DNA of 64,000 nt from Panulirus ornatus (lineage: Eukaryota > Arthropoda > Malacostraca > Decapoda > Palinuridae): assembly GCF_036320965.1 (NCBI RefSeq), contig NC_092264.1, positions 16,601,775-16,665,774 on the forward strand. The letters run 5' to 3'. The notes beneath the pieces are model-generated. The model was not told where the DNA came from, did no database searches, and was given only the letters and a program-made list of their open reading frames with translations. Below, piece by piece: positions 23,212 through 36,418 of this stretch. Both the position numbers and the translations under genes were made by a program. Positions within the stretch are counted from its first letter, which is position 1. Every line of letters starts with the position of its first letter.

Positions 23212-23335
23212 CCCACTTATCGACCAGCTCAGAGGGGAGAGTGTATACCTGGGTTGGGAGTGGGCCGAGTAGCGCGCCCAGGATTCGAACCCAATGCGCG
23301 CCCGTGCTGACTCATAGTCAATGACGCTATCAGAA
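23208..23335 (-). mobile_element. tRNA-derived SINE (second type)
   Basis: On the minus strand, gatagcgtcattgactatga (A-box-like), then gggttcgaatcctgggcgcg (B box at about 23281-23292), then a body containing gctggtcgataagtgggtac, then (TG)n. The end phrase resembles the ggtcgatggaatgggtacct of the copy at 61391, so the two SINE types may share a tail. Confidence 0.65.
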
Positions 23336-24014
23336 CATAATCCCCTTCTATAAGTCCTCCAGATGTGTTGTTCATCTCCGTAAAACTAGACCTTAATGAC
23401 CTGAAGTTCTACGTCAGTCGCCAGTTTCTCTACGACTTGTGCCACACTCATGGCAAACTCCTGGTACCAAGACGTCAAGGACTGACCTGTGCTCGCTTCA
23501 GCAAGCGGAAATTCCTCTCCTTTGCTTCTGGCATAAGATTACTCACAGTTCCACCCTGGATACATTTCCACATTTTTAACTATGTGACGGGAAAATAAAC
23601 CTGCCAAACATCCCTAGCTCTCAAAACAGCTTTGCCAGCTGCCTCCGTCCAGCGCCGGGTAAAATTTGACAGGATAAATCATATTCAGTTCTCTGTTTTT
23701 TTTTCGCTGGTTCGATTATGGTATATTTGCGCTGATCCAACATTCAACAAGATTTACTATAACGCAGTCAAGTCTGACCCTCCGGCATTATAGTGTCATC
23801 ATCAAATCTCTGTAAGCAGGATCTAGAGTGTGACAACATCCCCTGGTTCAGCTCTGATAATATTAACGGTGAAGGCGCTTCGAAAAATGATCTATTGACA
23901 GAGTAAATCCCCATGTGGGTATACAGATGTCGTCTCAGTTATGGATTCGTGTAATCATGGTGAGCCTCATCTGACACCTGCTATTCGACTCGTGTCTCTG
24001 AAGCAGTGAAGAGC
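23336..24014. other. unassigned stretch
   Basis: A 77-codon plus-strand frame at 23365-23598 has ordinary composition and no domain. Nothing else. Confidence 0.35.
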
Positions 24015-24312
24015 TCGTCTCATGAACGGAGGTAGCGAAGCAGCACTGCTTAGCTTCGTGAACGGAGGTAGCGAAGTAGCACTGCTTCGTCTCATGAACG
24101 GAGGTAGCGAAGCAGCACTGCTTCGTCTCGAGAACGGAGGTAGCGAAGCAGCACTGCTTCGTCTCATGAACGGAGGCAGCGAAGCAGCACTGCTTCGTCT
24201 CATGAACGGAGGTAGCGAAGCAGCACTGCTTCGTCTCATGTACGGAGGCAGCGAAGCAGCACTGCTTCGTCTCATGAACGGAGGTAGCGAAGCAGCACTG
24301 CTTCGTCTCGTC
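24015..24312. repeat. minisatellite, 36-bp unit with internal hairpin
   Basis: About eight highly similar copies. Each contains gaagcagcactgcttc, which pairs with itself except at the centre. Thirty-six is a multiple of three, so both strands stay open (M-N-G-G-S-E-A-A-L-L-R-L on plus; E-T-K-Q-C-C-F-A and R-R-S-S-A-A-S-L-P-P-F on minus). Equal openness in several frames argues against coding. Confidence 0.94.
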
Positions 24313-24577
24313 AGCACGGCGATATTTCGTAAACAGGTATAAGATGCTGTGAGGAAAACCGAGAACATATTCCAAAACCGAAGGAAGTAATCCTGCTGTG
24401 GCAACATCTCCGTATCTACGTATCCGTACTGAACAGTGGTCACCAGTGGCCCGGATCTTATAAAGTCTTCAGAATAGAATACCTATAACATAACAGTTGA
24501 CTTAGAGAATCAGTGAATGACCACATGCATAGTGAGACACGACAAGCAGTCGAATGGCCTAAAGCCCAAATAACCAG

Positions 24578-24578
<1 letters not shown>

Positions 24579-24610
<32 letters not shown>
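24579..24610. repeat. (CA)n microsatellite
   Basis: 32 bp of CA. Confidence 0.95.
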
Positions 24611-24611
<1 letters not shown>

Positions 24612-26155
24612 TACGAATTAGGGGTGAAAAAAAATGAGGGGTGTAGGGTGGTCAGGCTGCCTAAGACAAGGGCCCATAACAGGCTGAGGTCTGGTGAATC
24701 ATAAACAAGAACACATTCGAAGTTCACTCACAGCCCCACGATAGTAGTCTGTAACCATTACTTCTAACAAGATAGTTCGAAGCGGATTAGTGTTATAAGG
24801 TTATCGGAAACCATTTCTTTACTGTCCAGGCGATGTTATTTCGTCTGTCTGCATGAATGAGGCACATCAGGTGAAGATGACACACCATTAGCAAGATAAT
24901 ATCAATCTCTCACTCATTTAACTCAACGCAAAGACCGCCACTGTGTTCGAGTTAAACAGCTCCCAAGATAAGAGGGTCTGGTCATACAGTGCGACTTGAA
25001 AATCCAAACCAAAAGCAGAATTGATTATTTAGATTTAGTCTAACTACACACACACACATATATATATACCTATGTGTTCTTTGTGCTCATAGGTATGTGT
25101 GTGGCGGTTCATGACACCCAGTTTGAGCTTCCGTTGTCGTAAAGGCAGGGAGTCAATTCTCCCTATGAGTTCAAACTTTTTTTTTTCAGACGATCTTTTA
25201 CAATAAACGCGTCCGGGAGGAACGCGGTGGTGAGGGGCCTGCAACAGGTGATGCAGCGATGCAGCTCAACTCCTCTCCTGTCTCGCCACACAGCCGCACC
25301 GAGACATGATTCGTCTCCAGTGCAGGTCAAAAATAAACATCGGACTCCCCCGACCAGCTAAATCACACCAGATGACAGAGAAAGGTTTCTTGGTACGTCC
25401 TTTGGTCTTTACTGGCAGTACCAGAGGCCACGCCGGGTCCCTTCCTGATGCAACATGACAGGTGGGGCGACACAGCAACACGTTCAGTGACCAAGACAAA
25501 GTTGTACACACGGCGAATGTTGCGTTAAACTGACTCCCGCAACAGACGCCACCGCTTCGACAACATTCGCCAAATGATCTTTTAAAACACCGTAACCTAA
25601 CTCGCTCATGTCAGTTAGAGGAACTAGATTATTTCTACCATAAAAAGGCGTTCCTGTCCGTCACTTGTCTGTAGACACGCCGAGGAAGTTAACTGCAAGA
25701 CGAACGATGGCAAAATCCTATACACAGATGTTGCTAACACTTCATCCATTTTCTAGGCAGGATAGTAATTGCTGCCAGCTACTGCTTGATATACTTTCGG
25801 GGAAACAAGCCACTGGTGAGCGTGAAGGTTGTGCCGGGAATATCCCGAGGTGAAAGGAGGAAAATGGATAGAGTGAGTGGTTATACCACTGAACAATGTT
25901 ATTACGCCACTGAAATTATAATCTTTACTTAGTAATGTCAAAATAAGAAGTTACCATCAAAATCATTACCAGGAAGCAGAATTTATCGTTCAACGTAGTT
26001 CTACGTCTTTTGAACCATGAACATTTTCACCATGATTAAAAAAATAGATGGACAATAAAAAATTTCAACTTGCTTGCTCAAAAGTAAACTGGTTGAATAT
26101 TACATTGTTGCGTTCCTAGGAAACATCGCATGTATAATTCTCACTTACCAATTCG
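24611..26155. other. unassigned stretch
   Basis: No exon supported. An 81-codon minus-strand frame (25266-25511) and a 62-codon plus frame (25665-25853) show no domain or splice context. Confidence 0.35.
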
Positions 26156-26536
26156 TCAGCCGTAACACAGGTAAATTGCCATAAGACAAATCTTTATAGT
26201 TTCTATACTTTGCTTACATAAACCATATATAAAGATGAAATACTTTTTATAAAGTACTTTGTAAAACATGGAGAAAATGACCGCACTCTCAGTATGAAAG
26301 TCCAACAATATAACACCAGGTTTAGATATCTTTTTCACCTGATATTTTTGTGGCGCAGTTTCAAAGATATGTTCGAGTGTGTTGACAGAAGCATCATAAC
26401 CAACGCCCTCACCCACGCACCTTCCCACGCACCATACATCGGCAACGGAGTTATTTTGCCAACCGACCAACAATAAACATCCAGAAGTCGGCCACACACC
26501 CACACACACGTCCGTGGTGAACCAGATCCTGTTCAT
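26156..26536 (-). other. 126-codon open frame, unrecognised
   Basis: Open frame without low-complexity sequence, but AT-rich with no coding-like third-position bias, and it resembles no family I know. It is probably a chance frame, possibly an old element. Confidence 0.15.
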
Positions 26537-27447
26537 GTTTCCTAGGGGTCTGAGAGATATACGAACAGAGCCTAAAAGAAAAGGTATCAGAACCGGTGTA
26601 CCAACACAATATACCGGAAAATACTGATGGTCACCACATCTATAGTCCGTGGTATAATAGGAGCCCCACCCTGAGCCTCAGCTAAGCTTAACCGAAGGAC
26701 AACAGGAAGGAATCAGGGAAGCCGTTGGTGGCCTCCTGTTCTTACGCCCTGATGGGGTCTGCCAGGGAGTCTGTCGTTGACCCCAGGGACCCATGACCGT
26801 AGGTGCTCACATCCTAGTATTTCGCTACCATAGTCTAGTGATTTAGCCCAGGATTATCTTGTCCTCTTGTCACACATGAGAGTCATTTCCTTCCAGAATG
26901 TTGGAATGCATCCGTCCTGAGACATCCAATCTAACGATACATTTTCTCGCTTTGCTTCAAGTCGAAACTTTCTCATGTTACTTAACACATCCGAACGAAA
27001 AATGACCTAATCCAGCCAAACTTTACGACATGATGTCAAAATCCAAAGAAATAGTTGATTTGTGGAAGGAAATTCAACCTCAGATTGCGACACAAACATG
27101 AGACCAAAATCTCTGACTTCAAAGCAAAATTTGATATGTCAGCTCCTGGAAGGGCCTTAAGTCCGTCACTCAGGCAAGACTAGTTTATGAGGGCTTTCCT
27201 TACTTCAGCTTAGTATTATAACCACTGCTTGCATCTGAACGCAGACGAATTCAATTTACGGAAAGCCACAACTGTTATGTTTATCTCATGCTATAGAGAT
27301 GGTTTTGGAAATCGCCGAGGAAACATCGTCAATGATCAGGTTAGATAAATATGTGACCTACGATGCGTAATGCCTCTTGTAGAAAGAGGGTGAAAGGATT
27401 ATACATCAGACGAAGACCAAGATGGCAAGCTACTGACAAGATTCGTC
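26537..27447. other. unassigned stretch
   Basis: No exon or repeat recognised. Confidence 0.35.
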
Positions 27448-28375
27448 TTGCTCATGACGCCCTCCGAGAAGTCCGACCCTAAGCCAGCCAGAACCTTCTC
27501 TTTCATCGACGGGGTTTCTCTCAGAAATCAGAATTGCCTCGAACCTGGAAGACTTCACAAGCTTCCCAGCACCAAGGTCAACAAGGAAAGAGTCTCTGAG
27601 AACCACGAGCCATTACCAACAACCCACGCCCCAGTCTGCTAGGAAAGAGGTCGTAATATTAATCAATATTTCACAGACAATGCAAGCTCAGTAGACCCTC
27701 AAGAGTTTGTTAATGTGAAGATCTCCTTTAGCAACTCCTGATTCGTGAGCTTCTTTAAAGACCTCGAGACCTCTTTGGCCCTCAACTTCGACGACTTCAC
27801 CAAAATCTCCGACGCAGTGAACTCCACAAAAACTGACGCGGTGAACCCCATTAAAACCCTCAGCAGTCTTGGGCTGCGGAAAATCCGCATTCAAGGCTTG
27901 CAAACTTTCTCATTCAGCGTCGTATGGCTGGGTATTTTCGAGAGGTTACCTCCATCTTCCAGTCCTTCGTCTGTTGCGTCTAACAAGATGAAAGATGAGA
28001 CGACAGCTCTTCCTCATCCTGAGAGATGTTGCTCTGATGACTGTACATACCTGCTTGATAGGGGTACGCCGTTACCATCTAATAGAATTCGCCCTCCAAA
28101 ACACCCTTAACAATCTACAAATCAAGATCATCGCTACCCAGGTACCATCACAGACCTTAATAATGCAGGATAGCATCGTAGCTAACCATGTCTCAGTATT
28201 TGTGGTCTGGCTACCACCCGCCAGACTGTCCATTCCACTACGATCAACTAAGCTTGCAGGAACACGTCAGGACCGTCAGCAGGTCCTCCAGCTATCGTCT
28301 CCCCATTCGCCCAAGAACGCCCTTGACAGGGTTGCTGGTGGCGAAATTTCTCCGACAACATTTGTTTTGCTTTAA
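27448..28375 (+). other. region of overlapping medium-length frames, unrecognised
   Basis: Plus-strand frames of 64, 121 and 126 codons (27448-27642, 27745-28110, 27995-28375) and minus frames at 27688-27903 occupy about 900 bp without low-complexity sequence. Frames overlap and none continues, as expected for a decayed coding element. I cannot name it. Confidence 0.2.
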
Positions 28376-29164
28376 ATTCTCAGTTCAGGGAGGGATACAA
28401 AAAAAAAAAAAAACGCTTTGAGCTCACAACAGACAAAGCGTAGCTCTGATATTTTCTGGTGTATAGAATAGTGGTGTGTTTGCCATATAATTCCATCTGG
28501 ATCATTCGTTTTGACAATGAAAATACACATAAGAATGAAGGGCGGGCCATTTCTAAGCTACTTGTTTCAAATATAAATGCCTTTGCAAACGCATCTACCC
28601 AGAGGTTAGCTTGGCGCGCTGCATTTTTATACACTTTTAACTCCCTTCCCGCAGGTGGCTATCAACGTTCCCTTTGTCATACTATTTCCTCGCCTGGGAA
28701 CGAAGTGAGAAAATCTTGTTAATTTATTTTAACAGTTGTCATAAACATTGGGGTAACAGCTACTATATTTTGCCCAGAGAGTGTTCTATGAGCGAGGCGC
28801 TGAAATGAACCCAAGAGTTGAATGACGCACAGGGACAACACACAAGTATTTCTTTAGTCTTGATGTGTTTTCTCTTCTTCAGAGACTACAACAGCAGACA
28901 ATGACAGTGGGATGAATGCTGCAGGAGGTCTCTTTGACCAACTTACCAAGAATATATTATAGTGTACGTCAAGTTGAGAAATCAGCCTTAATGAATCCCA
29001 TTTGAGAAATCGGTTTTCTTAAGTGAAATTTCTATCCTGTGCTGATCTTCCTGTCAACTGTCGAAGTTGGAATCTAGTGGAGACAGCTGTGGCGTTCTGC
29101 TACACTAATAGTCAAATAAAGTCGGCCGGAGACAATACCTTTATATCCAAAACTTGTGGAGGTG
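28376..29164. other. unassigned stretch
   Basis: A-run at 28400-28413. An acceptor-like run (ttaactcccttcccgcag) ends at about 28654, but the following frames close quickly and no donor was found. Confidence 0.3.
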
Positions 29165-29380
29165 GTGATATAGGGTCGAGTTGACTCTGGCGTATTGTCA
29201 TGGGTCGAGGTGACTCTGGCGTATTGTCATGGGTCGAGGTGACTCTGGCGTATTGTCATGGGTCGAGGTGACTCTGGCGTATCATCATGGGTCGAGGTGA
29301 CTCTGGCGTATCATCATGGGTCGAAGTGACTCTGGCGTATTATCATGGGTCGAGGTGACTCTGGCGTGTTATCATCATCG
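29165..29380. repeat. minisatellite, 29-bp unit
   Basis: About seven copies of a 29-mer containing gggtcgaggtgactctggcg. Confidence 0.94.
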
Positions 29381-29512
29381 CACTGGTCATCTTGGAGGGG
29401 AGGCTTATACCAGTTCACGGAAGGTGTGAGGAAACATGCGGGTCGGGGATGCGGTATCTCCCTGTACGGGCCGGCGCGACAGTAAGAGTCATGTAACACC
29501 AACGGAGGAAGA

Positions 29513-29667
29513 TTACTGAGGCCAAACGTCCAGGAGGAGGACGAACCGCCAGTGGAAGGAAGGGTCGACCACCACTTGGCTCTGCTTGAGGTCGAAGCGC
29601 TGGGCTTCCAGACGCTCACAGGAGCCGTCTGCGCCTGGGAGGTAGTCCAGGTCACGACATCTCTTAC
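29513..29667 (-). CDS. candidate exon, unrecognised protein
   Basis: On the minus strand, after an AG at 29669-29668, 51 codons run to a TAA at 29515-29513. Third positions are mostly G or C (gac ctg gac tac ctc, then gtg gtg gtc gac cct tcc ttc cac tgg). The peptide includes R-D-L-D-Y-L-P-G-A-D-G-S-C-E-R and Q-V-V-V-D-P-S-F-H-W-R-F. I do not know the family. The acceptor overlaps a donor-like AAG|GTAAGA, so an exon ending there instead, in the frame of the longer 178-codon ORF, is an alternative. The stop could also be a splice into another exon. Confidence 0.35.
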
Positions 29668-29719
29668 CTTAGGCAGATAATCCCTTACTCTAAGGCCAGG
29701 TCGGCAGCCGTGGGGTCGT

Positions 29720-30628
29720 GAACAAAACAGCATCATGGGCCACAATTTCGTCCCCCACCCCCAACACGACAGGAAACAGACGCATTCACGGGTGACCTGG
29801 GAGCTGCTGCACGTCGGGACGACAACAGAGCTTAGCGCCCAAGCTGACACGAGAATGACACCAACTGAGGATGAAAAAGCTTTTACAGGTCGTATTACTG
29901 CTAATGCTCAGGGTCGTTCTTGACAGATGAGCCACGACCAGAATATACAGCAGTGAGCCACAAGTCAGTCACTCCTTAATGTAGTTCAGTGTAAAATTAA
30001 CATCCAGTTCCGCACTCATTCAGTGGTACCTTGAGCACTAAGGTGGGTATGCAACAGTTATAGGGAGTCGAACCCCCATGTGACCCACTGACTTATGATG
30101 GGATCATCCGACCCTAGACGTCGCAGCCGGAGGTGACGCACTGACAGGATGGGACAAAGTGACCCAGGACGTACTGTGTGATCATGGATGACTCACATTT
30201 GCTGCAGTGTGGAATGAGGAACAAATCCATGCCCTACAGAGAACCATGCCTCTCAACGTGTCCTTAAAATAATTGAAGATTTCACGGTAAACAACAGACT
30301 ACCAGTCTTATACAGAGAGACAAAAGATAAACCATTAATCACAACTGTATGTTACGAAAAGGCATTAGAGGAACACATCTACTACGAAGAAATATATTGT
30401 ACGTTATCTTGCTTTGTATTATAGCAATCCCATTAATGATCTTCCTCCTCGTTTGAGTTAAAAAGACCCTCTGGGTCCCTAGTCACCCTCCTATATCTAT
30501 GTAATGTACGCAAAGTACACGCTACAATTGCTTTCGTCTAACTTTAGCTATGCTATCACTGAAATGCTCCGTCTATGTATATCTAGACAGGTAGAGTGAG
30601 TGAGACATAAACACCAGATGTTGGGGGC

Positions 30629-30630
<2 letters not shown>
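29720..30630. other. unassigned stretch
   Basis: No feature supported. Confidence 0.35.

Positions 30631-30680
<50 letters not shown>
30631..30680. repeat. (GT)n microsatellite
   Basis: 50 bp of GT. Confidence 0.97.
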
Positions 30681-30682
<2 letters not shown>

Positions 30683-30689
30683 CAACAGC

Positions 30690-31439
30690 GAATGTCACAG
30701 GAGGTATAATGTTGTGTTGGCTCGACCCACGTCGCCCTTATCTCGACAGCCCTGACTGGTCTCTCTTTCGTCAGGCAGATTACGACACTCACAGAATAAT
30801 ATTCACTTACAGAGAAACCCAACGATTCATGAATTAAGAGGTTAAAGAAAAAATCGTCTCTACGACCCTAAACCTCTGATTGTGCCGTGGTGGAGTGCTT
30901 CAAGGCGGTAATATATCGGATCCTGATACAAAAATCAAATGAGCCTGGCATACAGGACTCATGGGGGAGCTCTGAGAGACATTACATGTACCAACGAGAG
31001 GTCTCCGTCGACGCGCACGCACACACACCCACACACACACCCGCATTCCAACCCCTTCTGCCTCACAGCTCCTTAGCCCGATCCAGGCCATGCAGTCCAT
31101 CAAAGGCTCTCGCTTGACACCCACGCCCTCCGAGCACCGTCACCCACGCCGGATGTGACCCAACCCCCTCAAGGTGGCCTGTCACCGCTGGGCGTCTCGG
31201 GCGATATTTGGCCGAGGGATCTCCACGGCTCACGAGACAATACGCCGGTCATTCTCGTGTCGACGGAGGGTTGGAGGCTGAGGTGGCTTCTCCTTCGTTC
31301 CCGTGTGTCACTAATGAGACATCCGGCTCTACCGGACGCCTTCTGTAGCCGGACGCCTTCCCAGGTTATTTACAGACTGTCCTGAACGTATGGCCAGAGT
31401 GATAGACGTCCCTCAGATCATCCAAATCCTTATAGTCGG
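30690..31439. other. unassigned stretch
   Basis: Small CA-rich patch at 31018-31040. No exon supported. Confidence 0.35.
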
Positions 31440-31870
31440 CCATCTGAATATGACTAGATTAATAGACTGTTCTCCGAACTGACCAACAGATTGCTTTCAG
31501 TTTACAGTAAATGCATAAGGAGCCCCTGAATCATCAAGTCCAATAAATTGCCATCAGTCTACTACTAAACTGATAGATTAATCTTAAGATATCGAGAGTT
31601 TAATACTCTGCCCTTAGAATATCACTGAGACAATAAATGCTCTAAGAATACCGACGAATTAATGGTGTTCTTAGAATATATCAGGAATAATTGACTGTCT
31701 TGAATAAACGACCCAACTGGTAGACTGCGTCACTGAAAATACCACCAGACTAATAGCCTGACCTCAAATAAAACCAGACTAATAGCCTGACCTAAAATTA
31801 TCACCAGAATAATAGGTTTCCCCCAAATTATCACCAGCTTAATATACTGCTCTTATAATACTGCCAGGCA
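31440..31870. repeat. heavily decayed tandem array, about 30-bp period
   Basis: Phrases of the type accagactaatagcctgacc recur about every 30-35 bp and are clearest at 31735-31850. Divergence is high, so this is an old array. Confidence 0.6.
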
Positions 31871-32282
31871 TGCAGAGATGAGTGCTCTTGACCGAGCGTA
31901 ATGAGAACCAGCATTACGGCTTATGCTGTACTGTAATACTGTAGAGTTATATGCATACAGACGCGTTTAAATGCATTCTGATTATACTGTGCGTACTTTA
32001 AATGCGTTTGGTCACCACTAACGTATGTAACGAAAAGTTGAAATCAAAATTCAATATAAAATCTACTCATCCATTTCCATGGAACGATGAATCTTACGTT
32101 TCTGAACTATTCCAGATAACGCTGTTCTGGCTACACGACGTACGACAGTTTCTACCAGACGACTGGCAAGAGGCACGCGCCAGCTGAGAGGCTAGCAACT
32201 GTGCTGTCGGGCGTAGGATGATGACCTTCATGGCTTTCATTACTTCGTTCTCTGCGTATTTTGAGGTCACATCCATCTTGGT
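31871..32282. other. no feature seen
   Basis: Nothing supported. Confidence 0.4.
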
Positions 32283-32395
32283 TCTCCTCAGACCCCAGGG
32301 AAAGGACACACTAATCTTAGTGTATAGTGTGTGTATAGTGTGTGTGACCTCAGACCCCAGGGAAAGGATACACTAATCTTAGTGTATAGTGTATG
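32283..32395. repeat. two-copy duplication, about 58 bp
   Basis: cctcagaccccagggaaagg and the following tctta-gtgtatagtg stretch occur twice in tandem. Confidence 0.88.
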
Positions 32396-32546
32396 TGAGG
32401 GCTGTAAACACGGATGGGAAAAATTCAGTAGGATGTGAATACCTTGCCAGCATCAACCTCATCCATCAGAGAGTCTTATCAACGAGTAAGTAAAAGCGTC
32501 GAAGGTATTGATTAATGGGTTCTAACGCACCCCCAAAATAATAATC

Positions 32547-32547
32547 A

Positions 32548-32575
<28 letters not shown>
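32547..32575. repeat. (CA)n microsatellite
   Basis: 29 bp of CA. Confidence 0.93.
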
Positions 32576-32578
<3 letters not shown>

Positions 32579-32841
32579 CGGGGTCGGCTATATCAGGAAG
32601 GAATGCAGACCCCACAATTCTGTGCACTATGTTTAACCGCTCCCATTCACAGGCGTGAGGATCAAGTGCATACAACCCAGGCGGCTCACTCCTATATGTA
32701 GTTCCTCCCTGAGCTGAAGCGAAGACTCCCCTACATTACGAATCTCTCCCCCACACCTTCATTACTACAAGTTAGAATCATTAATCAGATATGATTAATG
32801 TCCTAGTTCACAGCTCTTCTCGCACAGAGAGAACATCCCCA

Positions 32842-32842
<1 letters not shown>

Positions 32843-32881
<39 letters not shown>
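32843..32881. repeat. (CA)n microsatellite
   Basis: 39 bp of CA. Confidence 0.95.
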
Positions 32882-32883
<2 letters not shown>

Positions 32884-32919
32884 GGCCACCAGTCATTCGC
32901 TTTGACAACCTCACTAGAT

Positions 32920-33420
32920 GTACACCTCCAGCCTGCAGGCAACTGACTCACCGAGTCTGTCTATTTCCCCTCCCGTTCGTCTCCTCCCCTGCTTTCCTGA
33001 GCCACCTTGCCACGGGTCTTCACCTCATAACCTGCCATACACGACCATATTACCTTCCCAGCTTCCATCCAGGCTCCTCCTTCCTAGCCGGCACACCCTC
33101 ATATCTTTCCCACTACGTCATAGCTCCCTCTAACTTCATCATTCCATCTATACTCTTCACTCTATCCATCCCTATCCTTCATATCTTTTTGACGTGCATG
33201 CACTCCATCAGATGTGCTTCTTGGACACTCGACACACTTCTCTTGCATCTGTCTTTAGTGAAGTATCAAATTCTTTTCCTCCTCACGTTCTCATCCATCT
33301 TCAGTTCGCACACGGCCTCCTCTGTATACCCCCACACGCCCACAATCATCTCACGATTATCCAAGAATATCATTACACTGTGACCGATCTTCTCCTACAC
33401 ACAGTATTGCTGTAACTTTC
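32920..33420. repeat. pyrimidine-rich stretch, possible old repeat on minus strand
   Basis: Plus strand is C/T-rich like the RTE remnant at 34085-34430, but I cannot align it to a known part of that element. Confidence 0.3.
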
Positions 33421-33699
33421 ATTGAAGTCAAAATCAAGCAGAACAAACTGGTAGGTAGACGCCTCTCGGATGTACAAGACATTCCCATAAAATGTCTCTA
33501 CAGTCCAGTAGACTTGTGTCGGCAGTGACTCGGGCGACAGTGACAGAACGCTTGCACTGCAAATCACTGCAAGTCACCGGGAGACGGAATCAAACATGAC
33601 ACTGTCCGCAGACATAACCTTCTCCAACCGGCTCCACCCTCCGCAAAATGAGTAGATGACTATGTACATGATACTAGTAACAGTAATGATAGAAGAAAT

Positions 33700-33708
33700 A
33701 ATAATTAA

Positions 33709-33765
<57 letters not shown>

Positions 33766-33870
33766 AATACTAATAATGATAATAAAAATAATAGTAGTTA
33801 TGTTAGAAGAAATAATAATGATGATGCTACTACAACTAATAATAATGATAATGATAATAATGATAATAAT
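33700..33870. repeat. (AAT)n microsatellite with decayed flanks
   Basis: Near-pure aat at 33710-33762, then aat/gat/act variants to about 33870. Confidence 0.95.
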
Positions 33871-33871
33871 T

Positions 33872-33912
33872 GCGTCGTCTCCCTCTTTAGTAAAGTAGCG
33901 TCGGGAACAGTA
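33872..33912 (+). repeat. possible decayed repeat A core
   Basis: cgtctccctctttagtaaag followed by tagcgtcgggaacag aligns loosely with the repeat A core. Confidence 0.4.
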
Positions 33913-34084
33913 GTAAGATAGTCCTATTTGCACTCATCTACTTTCTTGTTGTCAGTTAAATGCACTAAAACCAAAGCTGACCACCCAAAACCAAACCCAA
34001 TTACTATATCATAGTATACTTTGACTGCATCGTATTTCCTGGTTTAACCCGTCCCTCCGCTCCCCATATACCACCGTCCATCCA

Positions 34085-34430
34085 ATTCATTCTGTCCCAT
34101 GCCCGCCACACATCCCCTTGAATATTTAAGCCCCGATACCCGAGAGCCTTTTCCACTCCGTCCTTCCATTTTCTTCCCGGCATCCCCCTTCCTTTTCCAA
34201 ATTTTCATATACATATCCTCAGTCTTTCTTCACTCATCCTCTCCATATTCCTGCCACATCTCAGCGCACCCTGCTCAGCTCCCTCTCAGTCATGCTGCTT
34301 TGACCACCACACTTCCCTCTCTTACACTATCATTCCAACGCGATTCACATCACATTCACGTACCGTCCTCAGTTACATGGCCAAGATGTCGTCTTGCACC
34401 ATAGTCTCGCACAACAGTTCCAGACGAATA
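34085..34430 (-). pseudogene. RTE-type LINE C-terminal remnant
   Basis: Minus-strand translation with one internal stop gives N-M-E-R-M-S-E-E-R-L, then K-W-K-D-G-V-E-K-A-L, G-L-N-I-Q-G and R-A-W-D-R-M-N-W. This follows the order G-H-x-x-R-M-x-x-x-R-L, R-W-x-D-G-V and A-x-D-R-x-x-W seen at the C-terminus of RTE-clade ORF2. Inactive fragment, in opposite orientation to the copy at 35700-36062. Confidence 0.75.
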
Positions 34431-35478
<1,048 letters not shown>

Positions 35479-35566
35479 CTACGTAACTACCAACGAAGAT
35501 ATTTTGGCCAATAGGAAGAGGTGGCGGGAAGCGCTCATCGCTCGTCTAGCTTTGCTGGTAACACTG

Positions 35567-35570
<4 letters not shown>

Positions 35571-35623
<53 letters not shown>
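35571..35623. repeat. (CT)n microsatellite
   Basis: 53 bp of CT, complementary to the (GA)n 100 bp upstream, so the two could pair as a stem. Confidence 0.96.
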
Positions 35624-35624
<1 letters not shown>

Positions 35625-35699
35625 ACCCATACAACTCTTTTTTTCTCTCTCTCTCTTGGTAACGCAAATGAACAGTGTTTCTATCTTACGTTTCGGTCT

Positions 35700-36062
35700 C
35701 ACGTATACAACAATGTTGTATGTAAGGATCGTAGGCTATGGATGAGGATGTGTTGGAAAGGAAATGTTTGAGGACAACATGTGGTGTGAGGTGGTTTGAT
35801 CGCGTAAAGTAATGCCAGGGTAAGAGAGATGTGTGGTAATATAAGGTGGTTAAGAGAGCAGAAGAGGGAGTGTTGAAACAATCTGGACATAATAAGAGAA
35901 TGAGTGGGGAGGGGAGCTTGAGAAAGTGGAAGGGACATAGAAATGGGGGCAGACCAAACTGAAGATGGGAGGATGGGGTGAAAAAGATATGAAGCGATCG
36001 GGGCCTGAACATGCAGGAGGGTGAAAGGCATGCACGGGATAGAGTAAATTGGAGCGATAGTG
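35700..36062 (+). pseudogene. RTE-type LINE C-terminal remnant
   Basis: Plus-strand translation with two stops gives R-A-E-E-G-V-L-K, then G-H-N-K-R-M-S-G-E, G-G-R-P-N, R-W-E-D-G-V-K-K-I, S-D-R-G-L-N-M-Q-E-G-E and A-R-D-R-V-N-W-S-D. These match the RTE C-terminal signature in order. The upstream RT domain is missing and the 3' UTR is not attached, so it is a truncated copy. Confidence 0.8.
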
Positions 36063-36337
36063 TTATCTTCTCTAGATGTTCTCCGAATTACAGTTTCTCA
36101 TTTCTGATGACTACTAGATCTGTGAAAAGTTTGTTTTCCTCTCTCTGTCACTGTCCCAGCTGACCCTACTGTAAAGTGACGCCAGTGCGTCAGTAACTGT
36201 CCCATGACAGGTTAGAGTAAATTCGTCCTCGCTGAATTCGTATCACGTTCGCTGCCGCTCACCTGTACACTGTAACTAAGTCATCCGAGTGTCTACCTCC
36301 GTGGCACTGGCTTTGAAGACTCGACTTCAGTTTGCGC

Positions 36338-36338
<1 letters not shown>

Positions 36339-36415
<77 letters not shown>
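36339..36415. repeat. (AG)n microsatellite
   Basis: 77 bp of AG. Confidence 0.97.

Positions 36416-36418
<3 letters not shown>

Noticed and set aside
24015..24443. 158- and 146-codon minus-strand frames with Cys-rich 12-residue repeats
   Set aside because: A 36-bp repeat keeps several frames open equally, including the plus strand.
29314..29850. 178-codon minus-strand ORF as a whole gene
   Set aside because: It spans a minisatellite at its end and a different frame shows better codon bias over 29513-29667, so only the shorter segment is kept as a candidate.
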